In this document: piece after piece, positions 21,668-31,425 of the stretch
Layout: each line of letters begins with the position of its first letter
Numbering within the stretch: position 1 is the first letter of the stretch
NCBI GenBank assembly: GCA_963931925.1
Contig: OZ007579.1
Coordinates: forward strand, 28,159,981-28,223,980
DNA: 64,000 bases
Reading direction: 5' to 3'
From: Onchidella celtica
Lineage: Eukaryota; Mollusca; Gastropoda; Systellommatophora; Onchidiidae
Notes under the pieces: generated by a model
The model's input: only the letters and a program-made list of their open reading frames with translations
The model's database searches: none
What the model was told of the DNA's origin: nothing
Program-made: the position numbers and the translations under genes

Positions 21668-22059
21668 ATGATATATCCCCCCCCCCCTCCCCTAACGCTG
21701 CGCCGACTTTAAACATGGGTAGGAAGATGTAGGAGATAGGAAAGGGCATTGGCACGGAGGGGGGGGGGGGCAGGCAGGCAGGCAGGCATCCATCGAGTAC
21801 GTACCCGTACACTCGCACAACAGCCATTTTGTGTGCTTTTTATACTATTGTCTTCAACACCCCCCCCCCCCCTTGTACGAATGTACAGCCAAAATAGTGA
21901 TGAATATCCACGACAAAGCTTTGATGATCTGGGACTTTCTGTGGCATTTTGCATAAACCATTAAAATTCACTCTTTTCATTTGATACATAGGTCCAGTTT
22001 TCCAACTTTTTTTTTTTTTAGGTTCAAATACCGAAAACTTGATTTGTCTTCCTTTTTCC

Positions 22060-22198
22060 TTTGGGTTTTATTGTATCGTTTTGTTATCATTTCTTACACG
22101 AGGTTTTGTTACCTACAGCCGTTTCTTTTTGGCATATTTTGACTTTGCCTCAAGCCTTGCTGCGATCCCATAGATTTTCTGTGGCTTTTATGGCATGA
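22060..22198 (+). repeat. dispersed repeat family R4, copy 1
   Basis: TTTTATTGTATCGTTT, then ACGAGG(T/C)TTTG, GCATATTTTGACTTTGC and TGCTGCGATCCCATAG. Good sense match at 38535-38712, with antisense relatives at 36455-36560, 30170-30250 and 49575-49650. Confidence 0.6.
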
Positions 22199-22613
22199 TG
22201 TTGAACGAGCTTGCTTTTAAGATGTAGGCCGATAACGATGATCGAGTCGGTGATGTGTTTACTACTCGCTCCGACCAAGGCCTTTTTGTGCAATCGCTGC
22301 ATTTTTCACACGCAGATCGTACGTGACAAGCTGGCCCTAGATCAGTGTTTCTCAAAGTGGGGCCTGGGACTTCACAATGGGGCGCGGGGATTTTTCATAG
22401 GAATCTTAATTTTAACAGATACACAAATCGAATCAAACAAATCTGCAGCCAGCATTAAGGACAAGGCTCCCACTGAAGCAAGAAACAAGTGAAACAACTT
22501 GAAAGGTTAAATCGAAACTGAATAGATCTATAGAAATATTTGAACAATCTTTTTGTTCATACTAACTTTGTTCGATCATGTTTGGGGCGCACGCTTTTTT
22601 GGGAAAATGAACT

Positions 22614-23220
22614 GCTCTTGTCCGCAGCTTCTGCTCCGCTATTTTTACGGACCACAACGTAAAACACTCTTTGCCTCTATATATACTTCTCCACAGTATC
22701 CGTTCCGCCCCACTTCTCACGGCTATAGGTAGAATGTGCATGATGTCACAGAGTGTTTTTGTTTTGTACTTCCGCCAAACAAGATGGCCGGTGGATCAGC
22801 TGATGAGTGTAACTTCGAGATGTGTCTAAGCGGTTAAAATGCCTGCTGGTTGCATTGCAGTTGACTGTAATGACAGGGGTGGAAAGGATGTATCCAAGCT
22901 GGTCAGATTCCCTACCATCCGTGTAAACAAGAGAAAGGAAGTGAAAGAATTGACCGACGTCTCCCAAATGCTTTACACGCGTGTCATTGTTTACTGCAGT
23001 GAACGTTTTTTAAAACTCACCGCCGATTGGTTCGCAACGCCTTAAGTGCTCACGGTGCAAATCACCTAACGAATCAAAATCAATTCCACCATCGCCATGG
23101 TGAAGCGTGGGTCCGGACAGACAAGATGGCGGATATGTGCATTCTACCTATAGAGGCAAAGAGAGTTTTTCATACGTCATTTTCCGTAAAACTAGTGTAA
23201 CGGACGCCGTGGACAAGAGC
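22614..23220 (+). mobile_element. THAP-bearing DNA transposon relic with long TIRs
   Basis: The left end GCTCTTGTCCGCAGCTTC with CTATTTTTACGGACC and CTTTGCCTCTATA pairs with the right end (reverse complement GCTCTTGTCCACGGCGTCC, TAGTTTTACGGAAAATG, CTTTGCCTCTATAGG). The pairing resumes inward at GGTAGAATGTGCAT (from 22730) against ATGTGCATTCTACC (ending about 23149). Arms are about 80-100 bp, with a 40-base insertion or duplication on the left. Between them is a THAP-like frame (22839-23045). P-superfamily transposases carry an N-terminal THAP domain, so a P-like origin is inferred. At 607 bp it lacks a catalytic domain. Confidence 0.7.
22839..23045 (+). pseudogene. degenerate THAP zinc-finger domain fragment
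   Basis: The 68-codon frame opens MPAGCIAVDCNDRG, giving Cys5 and Cys10 in the C-x(2-4)-C spacing of a C2CH THAP finger, then VRFPTIRVNKRK, which fits the conserved F-P step. Near the end, YCSERFLKL aligns with the family's C-S-E-H-F, but His is replaced by Arg. The conserved tryptophan is not found between them. The zinc ligand set is therefore incomplete and the frame stops right after the domain. It is a transposon-derived relic rather than a host THAP gene. The DNA-binding role of the family is known; activity here is unlikely. Confidence 0.6.
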
Positions 23221-23703
23221 ACTGAAGTGTGGTGTGGGACAAAGAAGGTTGAGAAACACCGACAGAATGAAGTAAAACGAAATAGATGACATCACCAGCG
23301 CGGATGAAAAATTTCACACATTATTTGATTGAATCATATTGGATATGCTGTCAGACTGTCAGTCATTCATGATTAGTTACTGCGAGAAAGATTTGTGTGA
23401 CAATTCAGTTTATCTCGAGTTGTTAGCGTTGTCATGATAAATCACTGGGCACAGACGTGTACGATACGTTTTTACAACCGGGCATAGGAGGAATTTACCT
23501 GAAAATGATTTATTCCAAATTTGAAATTTAACTATTTGGAGTAACATTGTCTGAAAATTAGTTATTAAATCAGACACTGCAAAATTTATTACTTGAAAAC
23601 AGTGAACAGTTTGTTGAAAATTACAGCAATATTGCAAGCTTCATATCAGAGCAAACTGTTCAATGTGTGTACATGAAAAACTGCATTGATCTGTCTTAGC
23701 GGT

Positions 23704-23811
23704 CTTGTCCACAGCATCCGCTCCGCTATTTTTACGGAAAATGACGTATGGAAAACTTTTTTTTGCCTCTATAGAGGTGAGGAGCGGAGCGGAACAGATG
23801 CTGTGGACAAG
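23704..23811. mobile_element. 108-bp palindromic MITE of the THAP family
   Basis: Starts CTTGTCCACAGCATCCGCTC and ends GAGCGGAACAGATGCTGTGG plus ACAAG. The left half (CTATTTTTACGGAAAATGAC, CTTTTTTTTGCCTCTATAG) closely matches the terminal repeat of the THAP element at 22614-23220. It looks like a minimal derivative made of two termini head to head. Its two overlapping open frames are shadows. Confidence 0.78.
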
Positions 23812-24256
23812 TATACAGAGGCACAAATCTGTAGATTTTTTTTTCATCAGAATGGAAGGTTTCTTACTATTGATTAATACTTGTGCAGATCTGTCCCAAT
23901 CGTATTGCTCTTATGAAAGCTTCCTCACCCCCCCCCCCCCGAAAGAAAGCTAATCCGTCAAGATGTCATTTGGATCTATTGCGGTAAAGTAAGACAAATC
24001 AATAACGATTTCGCACAAGGTAAAAACCAGTCGCGGAGAAAGAACGGGTGTTAAGGAGAGCGAAAGTGTGTTCATGTCGTTACTGTAGGTTCAGATATTT
24101 GTTTTATTACAGGAATCTTGGATTTGTGTCACTGACAGAGACAATCATGACTATTCTGTTCATTTCACTTAAACGAGTGTTCATTTCCGTCATGTTTATA
24201 TTATATGACTTTAATTTGATACATTTTTTTTGACGTGCATATCCACCGCTTTCGTA

Positions 24257-24412
24257 CAGAGCCGTCGCATCGCATGGGCACGCTGGGCAGTTGCCCGCGG
24301 TCCCCAAGGGTTTAGAGGGCCCCATGAATGCAAATTTACATTGATTTTTGAAACGGGGAAGAAAATCCTATTTCTTTGCCCAGGGGCCCAGAATGATGTT
24401 AAGACGGCCCTG
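24257..24412. mobile_element. hAT-type MITE, family H1 copy 1, 8-bp TSD
   Basis: 156 bp. Begins CAGAGCCGTCGCATCGC and ends TTAAGACGGCCCTG, with a GGGCACGCTGGGCAGTTGCC inner motif paired to TTGCCCAGGGGCCC. Flanked by CTTTCGTA (24249-24256) and CTTTCATA (24413-24420), an 8-bp duplication with one change, which is the hAT signature. Second copy at 37821-37959. Confidence 0.85.
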
Positions 24413-24420
24413 CTTTCATA

Positions 24421-25095
24421 GAAAAACAGACAGACAGAAAGTATCTATTATTGTGATATTTATATTATTTATTATGTCACATTGCGGCTACCGCAACAGA
24501 CATTTCTGCACAATGTGTACAAATATATAACACTGGTTTAGTAGTTAACACCACCTGCTAGAGGATTTTGCCGTCTTTGAATCAGTTGAACAGACATTCA
24601 AGCAGCATCATCCACCGTAACCCCTATCCTTGTTCATCTCTACCGGGGGGTAGGGGGGGGGGTAGGAGGGCGTGTGCATTATGAAATTTTAATGCTTTGA
24701 AAATTCTTTCATACACCGTGAACAAGAGGCATTATTTGTTTAGTGAATGCGGATCACGGTGTCCTTGAAATCTAGTGCTTAAAGTGCATTCAGTTGCAGT
24801 CTGAAGTGCAAGGTAAAAAATAGATCATAAAGAACTTTTATATTTTCTAATGCATGGGTGAACTTTAAGCTCTTGTCTTCTGAAGACGCTCGTCTATTAA
24901 AAATGTATGACATTCAAAGGCTGTGTATTCACTAGTATTGTAACTGCGGAGTATGGAAAGACGCACTGCAATGCCTTAAAAGTTTCACCTTTGTTAATGA
25001 TATTATCCTTTAATGTGGGACTGGGATGATTTAAAAAAAAAATGTAAATATTGTATTGGTTCACTAAAGTGCATTTTAACCGTTGTACCTGGTAG
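24421..25095. other. no gene recognised; G-run
   Basis: Contains a G-rich run at about 24644-24662. No coding or repeat family match. Confidence 0.35.
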
Positions 25096-25232
25096 TTATG
25101 GCACATTAAACGCACCAGATTCAACATTTTAACATCAGTCCACTCTCAAAGCAATAAAGCTATATCTAATCTGGCAGTGTGGCACACCAACTGCGTCAGA
25201 TCCAACATTTTAACATCGATTCACTCCCATGG
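25096..25232. repeat. ~100-bp direct duplication
   Basis: GGCACATTAAACGCACCAGA and GGCACACCAACTGCGTCAGA each lead into TCAACATTTTAACATC or TCCAACATTTTAACATC and then CA(G/T)TCCACTC or GATTCACTC, about 90-100 bases apart. A short (CAA)n follows at 25263-25284. Confidence 0.65.
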
Positions 25233-25961
25233 AATGTTAAAACAAAATCAACAACCGCGATAACAACAACAACAACAACAACAAAACTCTCCATCCTCCA
25301 AAGGGCTGAGTTGATATGATAAAGGAAAGGATCAAACCTTTCACGAACTGATTTCATAGAGTGGTTCCAGTCTGGTACTGGGCATGTGATACGTACATTT
25401 TTGCGGACTGAACGGCCTATGATTAATGGTCCATCCAAATTTTTGGTTGTCAGTTTGGGCAAAACTCTTGTGTTGTGTAAATTTTTCCTGCGACAAAAAT
25501 ATGTGAGTACTGAGTGTTGATGCAAATCTGAACTTAATTAGCCATTAATTTGGTGAGGATAGCGTCCTGAGCTTAATAGAAAAGTGAGCTAGGAGATTAT
25601 ATTCAATAAGTATAATCTTTAATTCCTACACTATTTTGGGAAATTGATCAATTGTGCGCACATTGATTTCATTTGTGTGGAGCTTGCAAAACGTCTGTGC
25701 GGGCGCACATGCGCACAGCTTAGAGATGAAACAGTCCAAAGCTGAGAATTTCTTTATTTTCGGGGAACAGTCAGTGAAGTAAGGAGGGGAAATTGTGATT
25801 ATTTATTTCACATAACTCTTAGAAGCCATTCTCATGCATTACAGTTATATAGTGTACATAGAACAGTCAGACTTAAAACCAGTTATATACAGGCTAAACT
25901 GCTAAAAGCTGTAAATACAACGATCACAGACAATTTGATGTCATGAATATAAACTATATGG

Positions 25962-26102
25962 CTCAAAGTGGGTAAAACTGTCCAGATTCCCTTCTAGTGT
26001 AGGCGCCAGACCGGCGGGTCGCCGTCAATAAATTTTGCTTCACATTAACACTATAGGCACTGCCCACTACACCAGCCTTGGCCAGATTCACCCCTTTGAG
26101 GG
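25962..26102. mobile_element. MITE family M1, copy 2
   Basis: The left CTCAAAGTGGGTAAAACTG pairs with the right CAGATTCACCCCTTTGAG. Interior GTCAATAAATTTTGCTTCAC matches ACCCATAAATTTTGCTTCAC of the 6939-7155 copy, confirming the family. Confidence 0.65.
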
Positions 26103-27289
26103 AGCACTGCTTGTGGTAACTAACCAAAGAAAACTAAGTCTTGTCCTCCTCAAATGCACACATGTCGGTCACAAGAATTCCAGCTTCCGTCGCACCTTGC
26201 CTCCAATCCAACATGGCTCCATTTTTCTCCTCATGTGTTATCATCTATCTCTATGGTTATCATTGATTTAAAAAAAAAAATCTTTGTTTTGAAACGTCCG
26301 ATTTTGACAGAAAAATGTACACACGTAATGTAGTCGACGTAATTTTATTAGCTTTGTTTTAGTTATCGTGATTCGATTAGCACTGATGTCCCCTGCTGAC
26401 CAGCGTGTCTGTTATGATAACATAATTATCTTGTAAATATGAAGCACTTTGCCGCTGATCGATATGGCAAAGTTAATCTGGGCCTGGGATACACATCAAA
26501 CTTGATATAATAATTTTGTCAAACTCTGTGATTCACTCTCGCATTTTAGGTTTTGGGAGCGACTGGTGTTATTTTCTGTCGTGAATCCGCAGCGCGTGTT
26601 GTCGTTTCTGAAGAAGTCTGAAATCTGCATGTTCATGTAACAGATTTTAAAAAAAGCATACTTACAGAGTTCATAGAGACACACTTTGCAGTACGGTCCT
26701 TTTTCCCTTAGATTTTTAACTTCACTTTTATTCGAATTTATTTACAGAAATCTGAGGGCTGAAAGCCAGCGGGAAATAAGATAACGAAAAACCTGTGAAA
26801 AGGTCAAAGTGGCCGTTGTTGGGCCGGCGCGTCGTGGACTCAAAGAGATACTTGGCTTTAAAAGTGACATTTATACTACCCAATTTGCATACCTCATTTT
26901 AACTCGAAAGGCTGTTTTTGGTTTCTCTACCAAGTGATTGCCACTTTGATTTCGTTCCGTTGCAGTGTGGGTTTTAGTTTCATTTCTTCCATCCAAACTA
27001 ACGCAGTCATATCGGGTTAATCATACAGGCATGTCTCCAAATGCTGTAACGAGTCCGCGTGTAGATTTTGTGCAGTGTTGAATGTTTTGAAAATCAATAC
27101 AAGCAAAATGCCTTACTTGAGTTGATAGGGAGGGAAGGCATGCTGTTATTGATCGAGGGAATGAGTGAATGGGGTTAATTGCTTAATGATTGAGTAAGTG
27201 ATTGAGTAAATAAGCTGTTTGATTTCATGAGTGAGGAATGAAATAAGTAATTCATCTTTCTCTCCCTCTCTTCGCACGCGCGCGCGCAC
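26103..27289. other. no gene recognised
   Basis: AT-rich, no recognised repeats or genes. Candidate open frames are short and featureless. Confidence 0.4.
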
Positions 27290-27379
27290 ACACACACACA
27301 CACACACATGGATAGATAGATAGACGGACAGATAGATGCATGGATGAATGGACTTTCGGCTGGACAGACGGACGGACGG

Positions 27380-27413
<34 letters not shown>

Positions 27414-27425
27414 ACAGACAGACAA
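27283..27425. repeat. (CG)n/(CA)n then GATA/GACG/GACA microsatellite
   Basis: A CGCGCG-to-CACACA run leads into GATA, GATG, GACG and GACA tetranucleotides. The minus-strand Ser/Cys/Val/Leu frames are artefacts. Confidence 0.88.
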
Positions 27426-27628
27426 TATAGATAGAAAAAGAATGAATGATGGAGTATACTTGGTGTTTGCATTTGTTCATGGGTAAATGATGGAAAGAGA
27501 ATGAACATGCGCGCGGCTACAATGCTTGTGGAATGAGTCCATACAAGACTGTCTGACGGCATGAGTTCGTGAATGAACTAGAAACAAGACTTAGTGTAGT
27601 GAGTCAAGTACTTTTAAACAAATACGTA

Positions 27629-27679
27629 GCAATTATATAGCACTTCATCCCGTTACCAACCAGTGTAGGCGCTTTACAA
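27629..27679 (-). mobile_element. antisense LINE 3'-tail fragment
   Basis: Reverse complement gives TTGTAAAGCGCCTACACTGG, TAACGGGATGAAGTGC and TATATAAT. It matches the 3' tail of the LINE at 28139-28374 (TTGTAAAGCGCTTAGAGCC, TAACGGGATGAAGCG). Only the tail survives, and it lies inverted about 450 bp from that LINE. Confidence 0.65.
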
Positions 27680-27742
27680 GATTAGTATCATGTAAATCAC
27701 ACACACAATACACAGACATACTGGACATTTTGTATTTGTATA

Positions 27743-27805
27743 CAACTTTAATCCCATTTGGGAAATTTGCCTTTGCGTCATTGCACTGCACAGTGGCGAC
27801 GACGT
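27743..27805 (-). mobile_element. antisense SINE tail fragment
   Basis: Reverse complement contains CGTCGTCGCCACTGTGCAG, CAATGACGCAAAGGC and AAATTTCCCAAATGGGATT, the 3' part of the SINE as in copies 2, 6 and 7. The body is missing. Confidence 0.7.
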
Positions 27806-28138
27806 TACTGCTTCATCGAACTACTTTTGACATCTTTACTTTTATAAGTTTTGCCTAGGTGCTCATTTTTTTTTTCATGTTTTTTTTTCACGTGAGCAAA
27901 ATTCTCTAGGCCATCTGTTACATTTACATTGATTTGAAAGTGAGCCAGTATTGAAATTTGGCTGTCCTGATAAATTCAGTGCATAGGGTTTTATAGTTGG
28001 ACGTGGTATGTATTATAAAACGGGTGCTTGAAGCTATCATGCGGTACTGATATTATAATGGTGCACATTAAAAAGTTTAAAATTCCTAAGATGTTCTTTA
28101 AGACCATGGGTGAAACTTTTTTTTTTCTTTTTTTCTAA

Positions 28139-28374
28139 GGGCCTCAGATTTGGAATTCTCTGCCGCTTTGAGAGAGACCGAAAATCTTACGACTTTTAAA
28201 CATCAGCTGAAGAGTAATCTATTCACATTCTGAATGTCCATTTTTTGTTTTTTCCCGAGCATGCCTGTGTATTGTGTGTGTGATTATATGATATAAATGT
28301 TGTAAAGCGCTTAGAGCCTGGTTGTTAACGGGATGAAGCGTTATATGAATGCTGTGTATTATTATTATTATTAT
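28139..28374 (+). mobile_element. 3' end of a CR1/L2-like LINE
   Basis: The translation has the standard last segment of CR1/L2-type polyproteins. GPQIWNSLPL (28139-28168) is followed, after a frame change at about 28170, by RETENLTTFKHQLKSNLF and TF before TGA at 28231-28233. This matches the W-N-S-L-P ... F-K-x-x-L-K-x-x-L-F pattern. The ~120-base 3' UTR holds TTGTAAAGCGCTTAGAGCC and TAACGGGATGAAGCG and ends in (TAT/ATT)n at 28357-28374. It is strongly 5'-truncated and frameshifted, hence dead. Confidence 0.72.
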
Positions 28375-28679
28375 GACATTAAGCATGCTGCCGGTGAAGA
28401 TGACCAACAGATGTTGGTACCATGGTCTTTGTCGAGCATAAAAATGAAGAAAATGCCAATAGATTTGATACATTGTCAGTTGATCTAAATTTTTGTATCA
28501 TTTAAGTAATTAATATATCACAATGGGGCAGGAAAGGACTAGTTTTACTGGACCAAAGCTACAGTGATTCATGTCTATTGATTTTCCTCATATCAGCAGT
28601 GTTTTACCACCACTCAGAGCTCAATTTTATTGAAAACCGCAGACAATAAGTATTATATAGTGTGTGCAGGCGGTCGGCA

Positions 28680-28781
28680 GGCGGGCGATGGTGATAAGGT
28701 CTCCTTCTGTTCTGTTAATCTGTAATACATAATATCATAATGTCTTGCTTTTTCCTAGCACAGTGTGAGTGTTACAGGGTC
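28680..28781 (+). repeat. family R1, copy 3
   Basis: GTGATAAGGTCTCCTTCTGT, CTTGCTTTTTCCTAGCACAG and TGTGAGTGTTACAGGGTCG. Its near twin starts at 29049, just after the inverted-repeat element, so the two R1 copies bracket that element. Confidence 0.65.
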
Positions 28782-29048
28782 GCGTGATTTTTTTTTCCGT
28801 ACGAGCTTTAGCAAATTCAGGAGCGGGGCAGCAACACACCCCCAAACACAAGACAGCTCCAACCCGTCCCAGGGATTTTCGGTGACGTTCAGAGAGTCAT
28901 ACCAGGCACAGCCCAGAGATTGCAGCACCCATGGCAGTGTTCGATAGGACGAGAAATCCCTTAGCCGATGACCTGTGTTTGGGGGGGGGGGGGTCTCTTG
29001 CTGCCCCGCTCCTGAATTTGCTAAAGCTCGTACGGAAAAAAATCACGC
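28782..29048. mobile_element. 267-bp element with ~51-bp near-perfect TIRs
   Basis: The left arm 28782-28834 (GCGTGATTTT, CCGTACGAGCTTTAGCAAAT, CAGGAGCGGGGCAGCAA) is matched by 28998-29048 in reverse complement with only a T-run length difference. A second inner pair, CCCCCAAACACAAG against TGTGTTTGGGGG, extends the stem. It sits between two copies of family R1. The near-perfect arms suggest recent mobility or gene-conversion upkeep. Confidence 0.8.
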
Positions 29049-29200
29049 TGGCGGGCGCTGGTGATAAGGTCTCCTTCTGTTGTGTTATTCTATAAATACA
29101 GAATAATTATATTGTCTGTCGTCTTGCTTTTTCCTAGCACAATGTGACCGTTACCGGGTCGTTGTGCTTTCTTCAAAGTTAACTCTTGCTTAAGTACAGT
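29049..29200 (+). repeat. family R1, copy 4
   Basis: GTGATAAGGTCTCCTTCTGT then TCTTGCTTTTTCCTAGCAC, ATGTGACCGTTACCGGGTCG and TGCTTTCTTCAAAGTTAAC. It is more complete on the 3' side than copy 3. Confidence 0.65.
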
Positions 29201-29388
29201 CTGGTTTCTGATCTTAAGTAATACCCGTCCTTTCTAAGGTTTTCAGCTAGACCCGTTTGTTTCCTTACTGTATTCTCTGTCATATAAACTTATTCTCTTT
29301 CTCACATCTTTATGTTATCTCCGTGCATGTTTTATCATTAAATAATACAAAATACAAGTTTGTGTTCAGTGTGTTGAATTAATTATTG

Positions 29389-29407
29389 TTTTTTCTTTTC
29401 ATTTCAG
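29389..29407 (+). promoter_or_regulatory. strong splice-acceptor-like site
   Basis: TTTTTTCTTTTCATTTCAG precedes GACAGTGTGCCC. The pyrimidine tract is excellent. The following ~200 bases are repeat-free, but I see no long coding frame and no convincing donor. It could be the start of a 5' UTR exon of the polyQ gene or a cryptic site. Confidence 0.25.
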
Positions 29408-29989
29408 GACAGTGTGCCCGTAGACGCTACAAGATGTATGTTATCATGTATCTGGCCTGCGTAAAGGCAGGGGAATATGAACACGACAGCCTAGGCTCTG
29501 TTCTTTGATGGAGATCAGTTTATTTTCATCGGTGGAAATAGGCGAGTGCTAGTTCTCGTCCTTCCCGAGGATATTGTGAGGCTTTGTGACCTGTGTTTTA
29601 ATTCAAGGGTGATCTGGCTTTTCTGTATGTATTTTAAACGTTTGTTTACTTGAGTATTTACACCTACATAGATAAAAACTGACAAAAACCAAAAAAAAAC
29701 CAATAAAAAACCAAAAAAACCATAGAGTTTATTGTATAAAAATTGTCAAGTTTTTAGCGCTTCGCATATTGTATGGGTGACTGTATTTCAGTTTCTATTG
29801 GTGTTAATGACGGCGCGGGCGTCACGGCACATTTGGATTTACCCGTTTAAGATTCATCATAAAATAAAAAATAATTAAAGATTGTAAAAGTGAAAGGGAT
29901 TAGTTCAAAACGTATTATTTGTGCGTGAAGATCAGAGAGTGTACAGTCTTCTGTGCAAAGCCTATGAATTCAGGACTGTGTAATCAATA

Positions 29990-30070
29990 GGGGTGAAACA
30001 GACCGGACCAGCGGCTCGCAGCCCATAAATTTAGCTTTGCTTAGTCACAAGAGGCGCGACCCGCTGCATG
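29990..30070 (+). mobile_element. MITE family M1, partial copy 3
   Basis: GGGGTGAAACAGACCGGACC and AGCCCATAAATTTAGCTTTG match the left half of the copy at 6939. The right end is not recognised. Confidence 0.5.
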
Positions 30071-30149
30071 CCGCTGTCAAGACCGAATGTTCTTATTTGT
30101 ACGGAGGTGCACTGGGTAAAGAATGGACCAAATTTGGTGTAATGTGACG

Positions 30150-30470
30150 TTTACGGTTAATTTTTTTTATAATATGAAAAAAATAAAAACACATTCACAC
30201 AGAAAATCTATGGGGTCGCAGCAAAGCGTTAGCAATCATGAAGAACAAAAACCAAAAAGAAATTGATTCTGGATTGAATTCCAGTATGTATCGAGAAACT
30301 CTCTGAGTTCGCATAATTTCTGAAGTTTTAGGAAAGAGAAAGACAAATGATTACTCAAGAAACGACATGAAAGTAAGGTAAAAAAAAAAAAGCAACAACA
30401 ATAAAACAAAAGAAGAAAAAAAAACAAAATTAAAAAAACAACAAGAAAAGAAAAACTGCTGAGAGGCCAA
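30150..30470 (-). repeat. A-rich stretch with R4 fragment
   Basis: AGAAAATCTATGGGGTCGCA with GCAAAGCGTTAG resembles the antisense of family R4. The rest is poly-A-rich with CAACAA units. No gene is supported. Confidence 0.4.
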
Positions 30471-31066
30471 GCCTCAACGCAGCCCTAGACATATTCAGCT
30501 GCTTAACTGAGAGAGTAGTTATAAATAATCTGATTTGTTACATAAATTCGTTATTTCATCTTAAAAGTGAGAGAAATCAAAGGATCGTTCAGAAAGAATA
30601 CAATCATTATTATTGGCAGTATTGTGTTACATACTGCTACAGGATGAAAGATCTCTATTGTCTATATTATAATATGTACAGGTGTGATGTAGACACTGAT
30701 GTGTACAAATGACGGATGTGTCAGAGGCCACAGGTGTCCCATTTTATGGGAAATGGTCTTATGGTTGAAAGTCATCATAACATGTATATTATGTGAACCT
30801 GCAAGATTCGCTGTTTGGACACTCGTTGGAACTACAGTGTGACAATCACCGATAGCACATCAGAAATACAGACATCAGTTCTGGAAACTGCCTGAAAAAA
30901 TGGATATGAAATTGTGGATTAAGGAGGTTCAAACGATTGGGGTTGGACAGAATTCAGTGTATAGTCACTCTCTGTGTTTGTACCATTGAAATTGAGTGCG
31001 GTATTTCCGTGGATATTTATAGTTTGTTTTTTTCTGGAGTTGTGATGCAGTTCAAGCAGTAATATC

Positions 31067-31304
31067 ATGGATCCTTTGACCAAAGTCAAGGAAGAAAAAC
31101 CGCCCACGCCTCAGCAGCAACTTCAGCATCATCACCATCAGCAACAACAACAACAACAGCAACGTCAGCAGCAGCTGAAGCATCAACATGCACAGCAGCA
31201 GCAGCTGCGGTCGGCACAGGCACTACATCAACAACAACAACAACAACAACAACAGCAGCAGCAACAACAACAACAACAACAACAGCAACAACAACAACAT
31301 CAGC

Positions 31305-31338
<34 letters not shown>

Positions 31339-31419
31339 GCAACAACAACAACATCAGCAACAACAAACGCTGCAACAGTTTCATCTAAATCAACAGCTGC
31401 AAGCTTTATTGACCTCACA
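31067..31419 (+). CDS. first coding exon of a polyglutamine protein
   Basis: The ATG at 31067 has A at -3 and G at +4. A pyrimidine tract (31022-31033) with AG acceptors at 31049-31050 or 31057-31058 precedes it, so the exon may begin shortly before the ATG. The protein opens MDPLTKVKEEKPPTP; KVKEE resembles a sumoylation-type motif. It then has HHHH at residues 21-24, an 8-Gln run, a Gln/His/Arg-rich stretch, 23 Gln at 55-77, His78, 17 Gln at 79-95, His96, and TLQQFHLNQQLQALL. GTGAGT at 31420 would be the donor, leaving a phase-2 intron; without splicing TGA follows at 31421. Mixed CAA/CAG codons and a sensible N-terminus argue for a real exon. Gln-rich transcription factors or cofactors (FoxP-like or Mediator-like) are possible, but no diagnostic domain is present. 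The antisense Val/Ala frame is a shadow. Confidence 0.62.
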
Positions 31420-31425
31420 GTGAGT
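31420..31425 (+). promoter_or_regulatory. putative splice donor of polyQ exon
   Basis: CACA|GTGAGT: the intron side matches the consensus. The last exon base is A rather than the usual G. A C-run (31501-31513) and a (CTTT)n run (31530-31548) lie downstream in the inferred intron. Confidence 0.5.

Larger units (their letters stand above)
22343..23261. mobile_element. possible hAT remnant enclosing the THAP element
   Basis: CAGTGTTTCTCAAAGTGGGG at 22343 and AAGGTTGAGAAACACCG ending near 23261 resemble opposite hAT ends. The enclosed 22614-23220 element would then be a nested insertion. Flanks (CCCTAGAT, ACAGAATG) are not a convincing 8-bp duplication, so the pairing is tentative. Confidence 0.35.

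Noticed and set aside
22343-23261. Firm hAT element enclosing the THAP relic
   Set aside because: End motifs look right but no 8-bp duplication is visible, so it was kept only as a low-confidence feature.
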